A DNA stretch of 5,658 bases, from positions 1 through 5,658 of the forward strand of contig DBQZ01000075.1 of the NCBI GenBank assembly GCA_002305435.1. The letters run 5' to 3'. This document shows positions 1 through 5,658 of the stretch, piece after piece. The number at the start of each line of letters is the position of its first letter. Position 1 is the stretch's first letter. This stretch comes from Clostridiales bacterium UBA1381. GTDB taxonomy: Bacteria > Bacillota > Clostridia > UBA1381. The position numbers and the translations under genes are program-made. Below the pieces are notes generated by a model. That model searched no databases, was not told where the DNA came from, and saw only the letters and a list, made by a program, of their open reading frames with translations.

Positions 1-278
1 TGCTTTCCGACCGCAGGCGGGAGGATTTTCCGCTCATATGCGGGGAGGAATGTACGGCGGTTATATTAAATTCAAAGCCGCTGTTTCTGGCGGATAGGAT
101 AGATGAGATATGTCCGGCAAAAATAAATTTTCTTAAATTGATATTTACGGTTGAAAATATGCACGAATGTGGTAAAATAATAGATATATACCGGTCGGCG
201 CTAAATGGATATAATGTAGATAACCCGTTTGCGGATAATGAGTTTACGCGCGGACACTGGTTTCGAGGAGTGCGGTAA
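1..278 (+). CDS. U32-family peptidase, C-terminal end (partial, 5' cut off)
   Basis: An open frame runs from base 3 to a TAA at 276-278 and gives the last 91 residues of a protein whose start lies outside the window. The visible part resembles the C-terminal region of U32 (collagenase-like) peptidases: a D-R-x4-FPL-x-C segment near the beginning, a second cysteine four residues on, then NS-x-PL-x-LADR-x-DEI, and a closing FTRGHWFRGV. In this family the protein is a cytoplasmic peptidase or RNA/tRNA-modification-associated protein; the substrate cannot be told from this fragment, and the catalytic part is not visible. The stop codon shares its last A with the ATG of maf, so the two genes are probably translationally coupled, and the maf ribosome binding site lies inside the final codons of this gene. 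Family assignment rests on pattern recognition of the tail only. Confidence 0.8.
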   Translation, partial: LSDRRREDFPLICGEECTAVILNSKPLFLADRIDEICPAKINFLKLIFTVENMHECGKIIDIYRSALNGYNVDNPFADNEFTRGHWFRGVR

Positions 279-874
279 TGGCAAAAAAATTCATACTGGC
301 CTCGGGTTCGCCCCGGCGCAAAGAAATATTTACAATGCTCGGGCTTGATTTTGAGGTGGATGTTCCGGAAGTGGACGAAGGGCAAATATCGCCCGAGGGC
401 ATAAAGCCGGATATGTACGTCCAGGAATTAGCGTTTTTAAAGGCGATGACAGCGGCAGGGGCGCATCTTAAAAACAGCTCCTCATACATTGTTGCCGCTG
501 ATACGATAGTATCGATTGACGGAGAAATTTTAGGAAAGCCGCAGGATGAAAATGAGGCGGCGGATATGCTCTCCCGCCTTTCCGGGCGGACGCATACGGT
601 TTATACCGGCATATGCGTTGTCAGGATAAAAGATGGCAAGAGCGAATGTCGGGCAGCGTCTACAGGAGTTACGTTTAAGGAGCTGTCGCAGGAGCTTATT
701 TGGCGGTACATTCGGACGGGTGAGCCGATGGATAAGGCAGGAGCGTATGGGATACAGGGGCTTGGTTCAGTACTGGTAGAAAAGATAGAGGGAGATTTTT
801 TTAATGTGATGGGGCTGCCGTCGCCGCTTTTTGCGGAGCTGATGGCGGAGGAATTTGGCGTATATGTATTGTAA
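278..874 (+). CDS. maf: Maf-like nucleoside triphosphate pyrophosphatase (dTTP/UTP type)
   Basis: This 198-residue cytoplasmic protein has the normal length for Maf. Family hallmarks are the N-terminal LASGSPRRKE loop (residues 7-16), AADTIV with the presumed catalytic Asp75, the ILGKP strand-turn (84-88), HTVYTGI (106-112) and the C-terminal DKAGAYGIQG (152-161) followed by GDFFNVMGLP (172-181). Known Maf proteins hydrolyse non-canonical or canonical nucleoside triphosphates to monophosphate and pyrophosphate. The AADT plus GKP form matches the YhdE/BSU-Maf branch, which prefers dTTP, UTP and modified pyrimidines, rather than the YceF branch; this is inference from motif form. Overexpressed Maf blocks septation in Bacillus, which suits its place before shape genes. 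The ATG at 278 is preceded by GAGGAG at 265-270 with 7 bases of spacing. The gene ends in a tandem TAATAA stop, 26 bases before mreB. Confidence 0.95.
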   Translation: MAKKFILASGSPRRKEIFTMLGLDFEVDVPEVDEGQISPEGIKPDMYVQELAFLKAMTAAGAHLKNSSSYIVAADTIVSIDGEILGKPQDENEAADMLSRLSGRTHTVYTGICVVRIKDGKSECRAASTGVTFKELSQELIWRYIRTGEPMDKAGAYGIQGLGSVLVEKIEGDFFNVMGLPSPLFAELMAEEFGVYVL

Positions 875-900
875 TAAAGCTGGCAGAGGAGATAAAAAAG

Positions 901-1896
901 ATGGGAATTTTTGCGAAAGATATAGGAATAGATCTTGGGACGGCCAATACCCTCGTTTATGTAAAGGGAAAGGGTATAACTGTGCGTGAGCCGTCCGTTG
1001 TTGCAATAGATAAATACAGCGGCAAGGTATTGGCGGTTGGGTTGGCAGCCAATGAAATGATTGGAAGGACGCCGGAGAATATCTTGGCAGTACGGCCGAT
1101 GAAAGATGGTGTTATAGCCGATTTTGAGATAACGCAGGCAATGATACGTGCATTTATAAAGGAAGCGTCAAATTCTGTATTAAAGCCGAGAATAATCGTC
1201 TGCATCCCTTCGGGGATAACCGAGGTGGAAAAGAGGGCGGTTGAGGAAGCGGCTATGCAGGCCGGAGCAAAGTCGGTGATACTGATGGAAGAGCCGATGG
1301 CGGCTGCGATTGGAGCAGGATTGCCGGTGAGCGAGCCGACAGGAAGCATGGTAGTAGATATTGGCGGCGGTACGACGGAGGTAGCGGTTATTTCGTTAAA
1401 CGGTATAGTTGCATCAAAGTCGATAAGGATAGCCGGAGACGCTTTAAACAGCGCTATCATGTATTATATCAAGAAAGAATACGGCCTTAATATCGGAGAG
1501 AGAATGGCTGAGGAAATAAAGATAGTCGCCGGTTCTGCGTATGATACGGGCGACGACAAGAGATATGAGGTAAAGGGACGTGATGTTTCGACAGGGCTTC
1601 CCAAAACAATACAAATAACTGAAGAGGACGTGCGCCGGGCTATCGGTGAAAACGTTGAAGAAATGGTGGAAGCGGTGAAGTATACTCTTGAAAATACCCC
1701 GCCTGAGCTTGCGGCGGATATAATGGAGAGGGGAATAACTCTTACCGGCGGCGGTGCGCTTATAAAGGGAATAGACAAGCTGATAGCCGAAGCAACGAAA
1801 ATACCCACATACGTTGCCGAATATCCGCTTGACTGTGTTGCGCTTGGTACGGGAAAGGCGCTTGATGATATGAAGGAGTATTTTCCGGCTAAATAA
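901..1896 (+). CDS. mreB: Rod shape-determining protein MreB (bacterial actin)
   Basis: MreB is an ATP-binding actin-like protein that forms short membrane-bound filaments and directs the elongasome. The 331-residue product shows the whole actin fold signature: phosphate 1 loop IDLGTANT (residues 10-17, Asp11), RPMKDGVIADFE (65-76), PSGITEVEKRAV (103-114), MEEPMAAAIGAG (129-140) with the expected catalytic-region Glu130/131, phosphate 2 loop VVDIGGGTTE (151-160), the connecting GERMAEEIK segment (199-207) and adenosine loop LTGGGALIKG (281-290), ending with CVALGTGKAL (312-321). PSGITEVEKRAV and SEPTGSMVVD place it with MreB proper, not Mbl. Two spots differ from the usual pattern: ALNSAI (181-186) where F/M-DEAI is expected, and Met202 where TAE normally has Thr. 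The start is backed by AGAGGAG at 885-891, 9 bases upstream. Length and context are typical. Confidence 0.98.
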   Translation: MGIFAKDIGIDLGTANTLVYVKGKGITVREPSVVAIDKYSGKVLAVGLAANEMIGRTPENILAVRPMKDGVIADFEITQAMIRAFIKEASNSVLKPRIIVCIPSGITEVEKRAVEEAAMQAGAKSVILMEEPMAAAIGAGLPVSEPTGSMVVDIGGGTTEVAVISLNGIVASKSIRIAGDALNSAIMYYIKKEYGLNIGERMAEEIKIVAGSAYDTGDDKRYEVKGRDVSTGLPKTIQITEEDVRRAIGENVEEMVEAVKYTLENTPPELAADIMERGITLTGGGALIKGIDKLIAEATKIPTYVAEYPLDCVALGTGKALDDMKEYFPAK

Positions 1897-1902
1897 GGAG
1901 AG
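1895..1902 (+). promoter_or_regulatory. Ribosome binding site of mreC
   Basis: AAGGAGAG overlaps the last two bases of the mreB stop codon. It leaves 9 bases to the ATG at 1912 and only 3 to an in-frame TTG at 1906. The spacing and the familiar MAFFKNK beginning favour the ATG; a TTG start would add just Met-Leu at the front. The overlap with the mreB stop suggests translation passes directly from mreB to mreC. Confidence 0.7.
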
Positions 1903-1911
1903 AATTTGCTG

Positions 1912-2730
1912 ATGGCTTTTTTCAAGAATAAGGCGGTTATTACCGCTGTGGCGGTAACTGCGGCCGCAGCGGTAATTGCCATAGCGGCCAGGTCGAATAA
2001 CAATATAATATCGGCAGGTATCCGCACGGTTTTTGCACCGTTTGAAAGCGGTGTGGCAAAAATAGCCGCTAATATAAATGATGCACGTGAGTTTATATGG
2101 GAGATGCGGGGATACAAGGAAGAGAATGAGCGTCTTTCGGCGGAAATATACGAGCTGAGAAAACAGAGCAAGAGCGTTGAGGAATACCGTGCCGAAAATG
2201 ACAGGCTTCGCAGCTTGCTGCAATTTCAGGAAGAACTTGACGGTTATACGACAGTGGCAGCTCAGGTCATATCGTACGAACCGAACAACTGGTACGATAC
2301 AATAGTTATAAACCGTGGCACAAACAGCGGAGTAAATGAAAACAGCGCTGTTATAACCGATAGAGGCGTTGTGGGCAGGGTCACGGCCTGCGGCCCGAAT
2401 TGGGCAGAGGTGTCCTCGGTGCTAAATGCGGAAAATTCCATAGGCGCCCGTCTTACACGTACGGGCGAGGTGGCTGTGATTGAAGGGGATAGTGCGCTCT
2501 CTTCGCAAGGTTTTTGTAAGATGAGTTTTATTGATAAGGACGCATCAATCATAATCGGCGACATATTGGAAACCTCCGGCTCCGGAGAGGTGTATCCGGC
2601 GGGGCTTTCGGTCGGCTCTGTTACGGAGATAAACCGTGACAGTACCGGTATGCTCCAGTATGCGATAGTGCAGCCGGCGGTTGATTTTTCTCAGCTGCAG
2701 GAAGTACTGGTCATAACCGGGCTTTCGTAA
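1912..2730 (+). CDS. mreC: Rod shape-determining protein MreC
   Basis: MreC is a single-pass membrane protein whose extracytoplasmic part forms filaments and activates PBP2 in the elongasome. From the ATG the product is 272 residues, normal for the family. A short basic N-terminus (FFKNK) is followed by one hydrophobic segment at about residues 8-26, rich in Ala and Val, then a charged heptad-like coiled coil at about 66-108 that mediates dimerisation. The rest is the double beta-barrel MreC domain: SYEPNNWYDTIVINRGTNSG (121-140) with the conserved Trp127, RGVVGRV (151-157), and the hallmark TSGSGEVYPAGLSVGSV (221-237). It begins 15 bases after mreB and ends 12 bases before mreD, so the three are clearly co-transcribed. 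An in-frame TTG at 1906 is an alternative start that adds two residues. No truncation or frameshift is seen. Confidence 0.96.
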   Translation: MAFFKNKAVITAVAVTAAAAVIAIAARSNNNIISAGIRTVFAPFESGVAKIAANINDAREFIWEMRGYKEENERLSAEIYELRKQSKSVEEYRAENDRLRSLLQFQEELDGYTTVAAQVISYEPNNWYDTIVINRGTNSGVNENSAVITDRGVVGRVTACGPNWAEVSSVLNAENSIGARLTRTGEVAVIEGDSALSSQGFCKMSFIDKDASIIIGDILETSGSGEVYPAGLSVGSVTEINRDSTGMLQYAIVQPAVDFSQLQEVLVITGLS

Positions 2731-2742
2731 CGGAGGCGGAGA

Positions 2743-3252
2743 ATGAAAAATTTTAAATTGATAATTACGGCCTTTATACTTTTGCTTATACAGACATCTT
2801 TGGGACGGTACATAGATATTTCAGGCGTAGTACCGAATTTGATATTGGTGTTTGTTATTTGTCTTGCTGTACTTGAAGATTCGTTTGCAAGGCTTGCAGT
2901 CGGGTCAATAGCAAGCGGAGCTGCGGCAGGGGCTTTGGGAGTGAACAGTTTTTATTATACGCTCATATTTTTCACATGGGCATCAATGGCTGTTTACTTA
3001 TTGCCCAGACGGGAAATACATCGTAATGTAATCTTTTCCGTTATGTGTGCAGCGATATTCTCGGTTTTGTTTGAGGGCTTATATTTTGCCATAAATTACA
3101 CTTCGCTTGTTGGAGCCGGTATAGCCGCCAATATTGCAAATATCGGTATCGCTGTGATTTATAACGTGGTTATAATGCTTATTATGTATCCGTTTATGAA
3201 TTTTTTTGTGTACCGCACGGAGAAGGACGATGTTAAGCTGAAGCTGAACTGA
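2743..3252 (+). CDS. mreD: Rod shape-determining protein MreD
   Basis: MreD is a small integral membrane protein that works with MreC to connect MreB filaments to PBP2 and RodA. The 169-residue product is almost entirely hydrophobic. Candidate membrane spans lie near residues 5-20, 30-45, 50-67, 69-87, 96-117 and 130-155, with a charged tail ending KLKLN. The VPNLILVF stretch (29-36) corresponds to the family's P-D/N-L-I-L motif at the start of the second span, followed by the Gly/Ala-rich third span. Sequence conservation in MreD is low, so the call rests on size, topology, this motif and the position between mreC and PBP2. The ATG at 2743 has GGAGG at 2732-2736 with 6 bases of spacing. The gene ends TGA directly followed by an out-of-gene TAA, a tandem stop. 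Confidence 0.95.
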   Translation: MKNFKLIITAFILLLIQTSLGRYIDISGVVPNLILVFVICLAVLEDSFARLAVGSIASGAAAGALGVNSFYYTLIFFTWASMAVYLLPRREIHRNVIFSVMCAAIFSVLFEGLYFAINYTSLVGAGIAANIANIGIAVIYNVVIMLIMYPFMNFFVYRTEKDDVKLKLN

Positions 3253-3253
3253 T

Positions 3254-3263
3254 AAGGAGGAGG
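3254..3263 (+). promoter_or_regulatory. Strong ribosome binding site fixing the TTG start of mrdA
   Basis: AAGGAGGAGG is an extended match to the 16S rRNA tail and stands directly before a TTG at 3269, with 8 bases from the AGGAGG core (3255-3260). There is no ATG or GTG start that would keep the N-terminal membrane anchor: the first internal Met is residue 45, after the anchor. The site therefore decides for the TTG start. Confidence 0.85.
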
Positions 3264-3268
3264 AAGAT

Positions 3269-5380
3269 TTGGTAGACAGCAGAGCTCGGATAATAATACT
3301 GAAGGTGGTTGCGGTATTACTGCTGCTGATCTTGTGTGCGAAACTTGTGCAGCTGCAGCTGATAGAGGGAGAAGAATATTTTGAAGTATCCCAAAACAGG
3401 ATGAGCGCATCATACGTTGAGGAAGCTCCGAGAGGTGAGATATACGACCGTTACGGTAACCCCTTGGTGACGAACGAGGTTGTGTATTCTCTTCAGCTTA
3501 CAAAAAGCGGCGGTGATGATGCGCAGTTTAATAAAATGCTGGTGGACTTGGTGAACATTCTTGAAAGGGCTGGAATACCCCATACGGACAACCTGCCCAT
3601 ATCCGATTATCCGTACGTATATGAATTTGAGGATGAAAACGAGGACGGTTCGACCGATGACGAGAGGGCGGCGTGGTTTGAAAACAATGCGGAGCTTGCA
3701 GACAGTTCGGTATCGGCTGAAGAGGTAATAGCACGGCTTTGTGAAGAGTACAATGTAGACCCCGGCTATGATACCACTGCGGTAAGGTGGATAACCGGTA
3801 TCCGTTACGAGGCGGATATGCGTGGCTATTCGTGGACGTCTCCGTTTACTATTGCCGAGGATGTCGGCGTTGAGGTTGTTTCTCAGATAAAGGAACGTCA
3901 GGAGGAATTTCCTAACGTAATAGTTTCAAACACATATAAGCGCAAATACGAGCAGGACGGGCTTGCCATGCACCTTCTTGGAAGAGTCGGCAAGATGAAT
4001 GAAGCCGAGTATGAAATATTTAAGGAGCAAGGCTACAGTTATAATGATATTGTAGGCAAGCAGGGGCTTGAAAAATATGCTGAATCGTATCTTAGAGGTC
4101 AAGACGGTACGGTAGGAGCTTCTGCAGGCATAGGAGATAACGAGGTCAGCGTGGTGGAAAATAAGGCTCCCGTGCCCGGTAATTATATCGTAACCACGAT
4201 AGATTCACATTTGCAGAAAGCGGCAGAACAAGCGCTTGAGGAAAATATCAAAGAAATAGCCGCCGCCGGAGCCGGTCAGGAGAAAAAAGGCGGAGATGCC
4301 GCCGCCGGAGCCGCTGTGGTTATAGATATTAAAAACGGCGACGCTCTGGCTTTGGCAAGCTATCCTTCATATACTATGGAGGAATTTAACGAAAATTACT
4401 CGCAGCTTGCAAATAACGAGGATAAGCCGCTGTGGAACAGGGCTGTAAGCGGTACGTATACGCCAGGCTCCACGTATAAGCCGCTTGTGGCGATAGCAGC
4501 GCTTGAAACCGGGGCTATTACCCCGACAGAAATAATTGAGGACAAGGGCGTTTATACTGCATACGAGGGATACCAGCCCAGATGCTGGATATGGTCTGAA
4601 TATCAGACAACGCACGGAAAGATAAACGTGTCAAAGGCTATTGAGGTATCGTGTAACTATTTCTTCTACGAGGTAGGACGCAGAACAGGTATAGATGTTC
4701 TTGACCAGTACAGCGCAATGTTCGGCCTTGGCGAATATACCGGTATAGAGCTTCCGGAGGAAGTAACCGGTCAGGTCGCAAGTCCGGAGTACAAGGCAAA
4801 AGTGGCGACTACCGTTACGGAAAGCAGCTGGTTTGGCGGCGATACCCTACAGGCTGCCATAGGTCAGTCGTACCATTCGTTTACGCCGGTGCAGCTGGCT
4901 AATTATGCTGCGACTATCGCAAACGGCGGTACAAGATATAAGGTAAACCTTATAAAGAGTGTCCATTCATCGGTTGACGGCAGCGTTATAAAGGAGTTTG
5001 AACCTCAGATTGAAGAAAAGATCAACATGAGTGAGGAAACAATCGAAGCGGTTAAATCTGGAATGAGACGAGTGGTAGACGAAGGCGGTTCGGCAAGCAG
5101 TATCTTCTCCGACTATCCGGTTGCCATAGGCGGCAAGACAGGTACGGCTCAGGTGGGATCTAAGGTGTCGAACAATGCAGTGTTTATAGCATTTGCCCCG
5201 TTTGACGATCCGGAGATAGCAGTTGCGGTGGTTATTGAGCATGGATACAGCGGTGTAAATGCTGCCGCTGCCGCAAGAGATATATTTGACGCATATTTCG
5301 GTTTCACACAAGAGGAAACGCCGCAGCCTTCAGTTACAGCAACGGTAGCGGCAACGTCCTCTCCGGAAGCGGAGGAATAA
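3269..5380 (+). CDS. mrdA: Penicillin-binding protein 2, elongasome D,D-transpeptidase
   Basis: PBP2 is the class B transpeptidase that cross-links peptidoglycan along the side wall, partnered with a RodA polymerase (not in this window). The 703-residue product has a TTG start, a single membrane anchor at about residues 8-27, and the PBP dimerisation motif PRGEIYDRYGNPLVTN (54-69). A head domain follows with an acidic stretch (119-140) and a conserved IRYE region (178-181). The transpeptidase domain starts near 345 and carries all three active-site motifs: STYK (401-404, nucleophile Ser401), SCN (461-463) and KTGT (623-626). TPVQLANYAATIANGG (539-554) is also typical. An Ala/Gly-rich segment at 331-349 joins the two halves and contains a 16-bp DNA repeat. 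The outer C-terminal tail (about 680-703) is rich in Thr, Ser, Pro, Ala and Glu. Class B, not A: no glycosyltransferase domain. PBP2 rather than the divisome PBP3 is inferred from the mreBCD context and absence of PASTA repeats. Confidence 0.96.
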   Translation: MVDSRARIIILKVVAVLLLLILCAKLVQLQLIEGEEYFEVSQNRMSASYVEEAPRGEIYDRYGNPLVTNEVVYSLQLTKSGGDDAQFNKMLVDLVNILERAGIPHTDNLPISDYPYVYEFEDENEDGSTDDERAAWFENNAELADSSVSAEEVIARLCEEYNVDPGYDTTAVRWITGIRYEADMRGYSWTSPFTIAEDVGVEVVSQIKERQEEFPNVIVSNTYKRKYEQDGLAMHLLGRVGKMNEAEYEIFKEQGYSYNDIVGKQGLEKYAESYLRGQDGTVGASAGIGDNEVSVVENKAPVPGNYIVTTIDSHLQKAAEQALEENIKEIAAAGAGQEKKGGDAAAGAAVVIDIKNGDALALASYPSYTMEEFNENYSQLANNEDKPLWNRAVSGTYTPGSTYKPLVAIAALETGAITPTEIIEDKGVYTAYEGYQPRCWIWSEYQTTHGKINVSKAIEVSCNYFFYEVGRRTGIDVLDQYSAMFGLGEYTGIELPEEVTGQVASPEYKAKVATTVTESSWFGGDTLQAAIGQSYHSFTPVQLANYAATIANGGTRYKVNLIKSVHSSVDGSVIKEFEPQIEEKINMSEETIEAVKSGMRRVVDEGGSASSIFSDYPVAIGGKTGTAQVGSKVSNNAVFIAFAPFDDPEIAVAVVIEHGYSGVNAAAAARDIFDAYFGFTQEETPQPSVTATVAATSSPEAEE
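4259..4313 (+). repeat. 16-bp in-frame direct repeat within mrdA
   Basis: GCCGCCGCCGGAGCCG occurs at 4259-4274 and again, identical, at 4298-4313. The copies are 39 bases (13 codons) apart and in the same reading frame, so both encode Ala-Ala-Ala-Gly-Ala. They flank a Lys/Gly/Asp-containing spacer in the linker just ahead of the transpeptidase domain. A short internal duplication or slippage is a plausible origin, which is inference; the segment between copies could be lost or gained without breaking the frame. Confidence 0.8.
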
Positions 5381-5437
5381 AACGGAAAATAAATGAATAA
5401 AAGGGAGCGATTTTGTAAATTACTCTACAGATAACAG

Positions 5438-5472
5438 CCGCCGGGCTTAGAAAGCAGATATAAGTCCGGCGG
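5438..5472 (+). other. 12-bp stem-loop between mrdA and minC
   Basis: CCGCCGGGCTTA (5438-5449) pairs with TAAGTCCGGCGG (5461-5472) over 12 consecutive positions, one of them a G-U wobble at 5445/5465, closing an 11-base loop. The base of the stem is GC-rich. No T tract follows on the plus strand, and none follows in the opposite direction either, so it is not a standard intrinsic terminator. It ends 10 bases before the minC ribosome binding site. It could stabilise or mark a processing point in the mRNA, modulate minC translation, act as an imperfect terminator, or be a dispersed palindromic repeat; the sequence alone does not choose. Confidence 0.7.
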
Positions 5473-5482
5473 ATAAAAGGTG

Positions 5483-5490
5483 AAGGAGGT
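5483..5490 (+). promoter_or_regulatory. Ribosome binding site of minC
   Basis: AAGGAGGT is a near-perfect Shine-Dalgarno match with 7 bases to the ATG at 5498. An in-frame GTG sits immediately before that ATG (5495) and would leave only 4 bases, so the ATG is preferred. An in-frame TAA at 5474-5476 rules out a longer upstream start. Confidence 0.85.
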
Positions 5491-5497
5491 GCCGGTG

Positions 5498-5658
5498 ATG
5501 ACAGTTGTTTTCAAGGGAACGCCCGAATGTATCAGAGTGCAGCTGTCTGCCGATGCGCCCTTTTCCGCTGTTTTGGGGGAATTTACGGAAAAAATACATA
5601 TATATAGGAAATTCTTTGAAAAGGGGATATTTAAAGCTTTTATATTCGGCAGAAATTT
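5498..5658 (+). CDS. minC: Septum site-determining protein MinC, N-terminal part (3' cut off)
   Basis: MinC inhibits FtsZ ring assembly away from the proper division site, normally recruited to the membrane by MinD. Only the first 53 codons are in the window. They begin MTVVFKGTPECIRVQL, which matches the MinC N-terminal domain opening (hydrophobic strand, FKGT, then a strand of alternating hydrophobics), continue with a helix containing F-x-x-VLGEF and have the expected FFEKG turn (39-43) and a strand ending at GRN (51-53). The position directly after mreBCD and PBP2 is the usual Firmicute arrangement, where minD is expected next; that is a prediction beyond the window edge. The C-terminal beta-helix domain that binds MinD cannot be seen. 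It is separated from mrdA by 117 bases, much more than other gaps here, so it may be expressed partly on its own. Confidence 0.88.
   Translation, partial: MTVVFKGTPECIRVQLSADAPFSAVLGEFTEKIHIYRKFFEKGIFKAFIFGRN

Noticed and set aside
957..1460. A 167-codon minus-strand frame opposite the first half of mreB
   Set aside because: It is a mirror of the conserved mreB codons with no family resemblance.
1906..1911. TTG at 1906 as the start of mreC
   Set aside because: It is possible but the ATG two codons later has better spacing from AAGGAGAG and gives the typical N-terminus.
1444..2223. Long open frames on the minus strand opposite mreB and mreC (up to 259 codons)
   Set aside because: They lie opposite well-conserved genes, show no recognisable domain, and cross the mreB-mreC boundary. 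They are explained by the codon pattern of the plus-strand genes.
2574..2587. Small palindrome CTCCGG-CT-CCGGAG inside mreC
   Set aside because: The loop would be only two bases and the segment encodes the conserved TSGSGE part of MreC, so codon choice explains it.
5286..5314. TTGACG as a possible -35 box of a minC promoter inside the end of mrdA
   Set aside because: At 17 bases downstream the sequence is CAAGAG, not a -10 box; no convincing partner was found.
5438..5472. Intrinsic terminator ending the mrdA transcript
   Set aside because: The stem is good but is followed by ATAAAAGGTG with no T run; the reverse direction also lacks one. It is kept as a stem-loop of unknown role.

Overview
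The window reads as one continuous plus-strand gene cluster from the chromosome of a low-to-mid GC Firmicute, most likely a member of the Clostridia. The reasons are the gene order, strong AGGAGG-type ribosome binding sites, a TTG start on a major gene, and the presence of the Clostridia-style PBP2 head domain and a U32 peptidase. No phage, insertion sequence, CRISPR, tRNA or rRNA signal was seen. Isoleucine is written mostly as ATA, even in the highly conserved mreB (24 of 36 Ile codons by hand count).

Layout: bases 1-278 are the C-terminal end of a U32-family peptidase gene. Its stop codon overlaps by one base the start of maf (278-874), a house-cleaning nucleotide pyrophosphatase. Then come mreB (901-1896), mreC (1912-2730), mreD (2743-3252) and the class B penicillin-binding protein PBP2, mrdA (3269-5380). 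After a 117-base gap containing a 12-bp stem-loop, minC begins at 5498 and runs off the end. The gaps within the maf-to-mrdA block are only 12-26 bases, so the block is probably transcribed together from a promoter upstream of the window; I found no convincing promoter inside it.

The genes fit one job: rod shape and septum placement. MreB is the cytoplasmic actin-like filament; MreC and MreD link it across the membrane to PBP2, the transpeptidase that cross-links lateral peptidoglycan. MinC, normally paired with MinD, keeps FtsZ rings away from the wrong places. RodA, the glycosyltransferase partner of PBP2, is not in the window, and radC, which often lies between maf and mreB in related bacteria, is absent here.

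This is mostly ordinary, well-known biology. Points deserving a second look are the stem-loop with a tiny upstream reading frame before minC, two off-consensus positions in MreB, a 16-bp in-frame direct repeat inside mrdA, and the ATA codon preference. I do not see evidence for an undescribed system.
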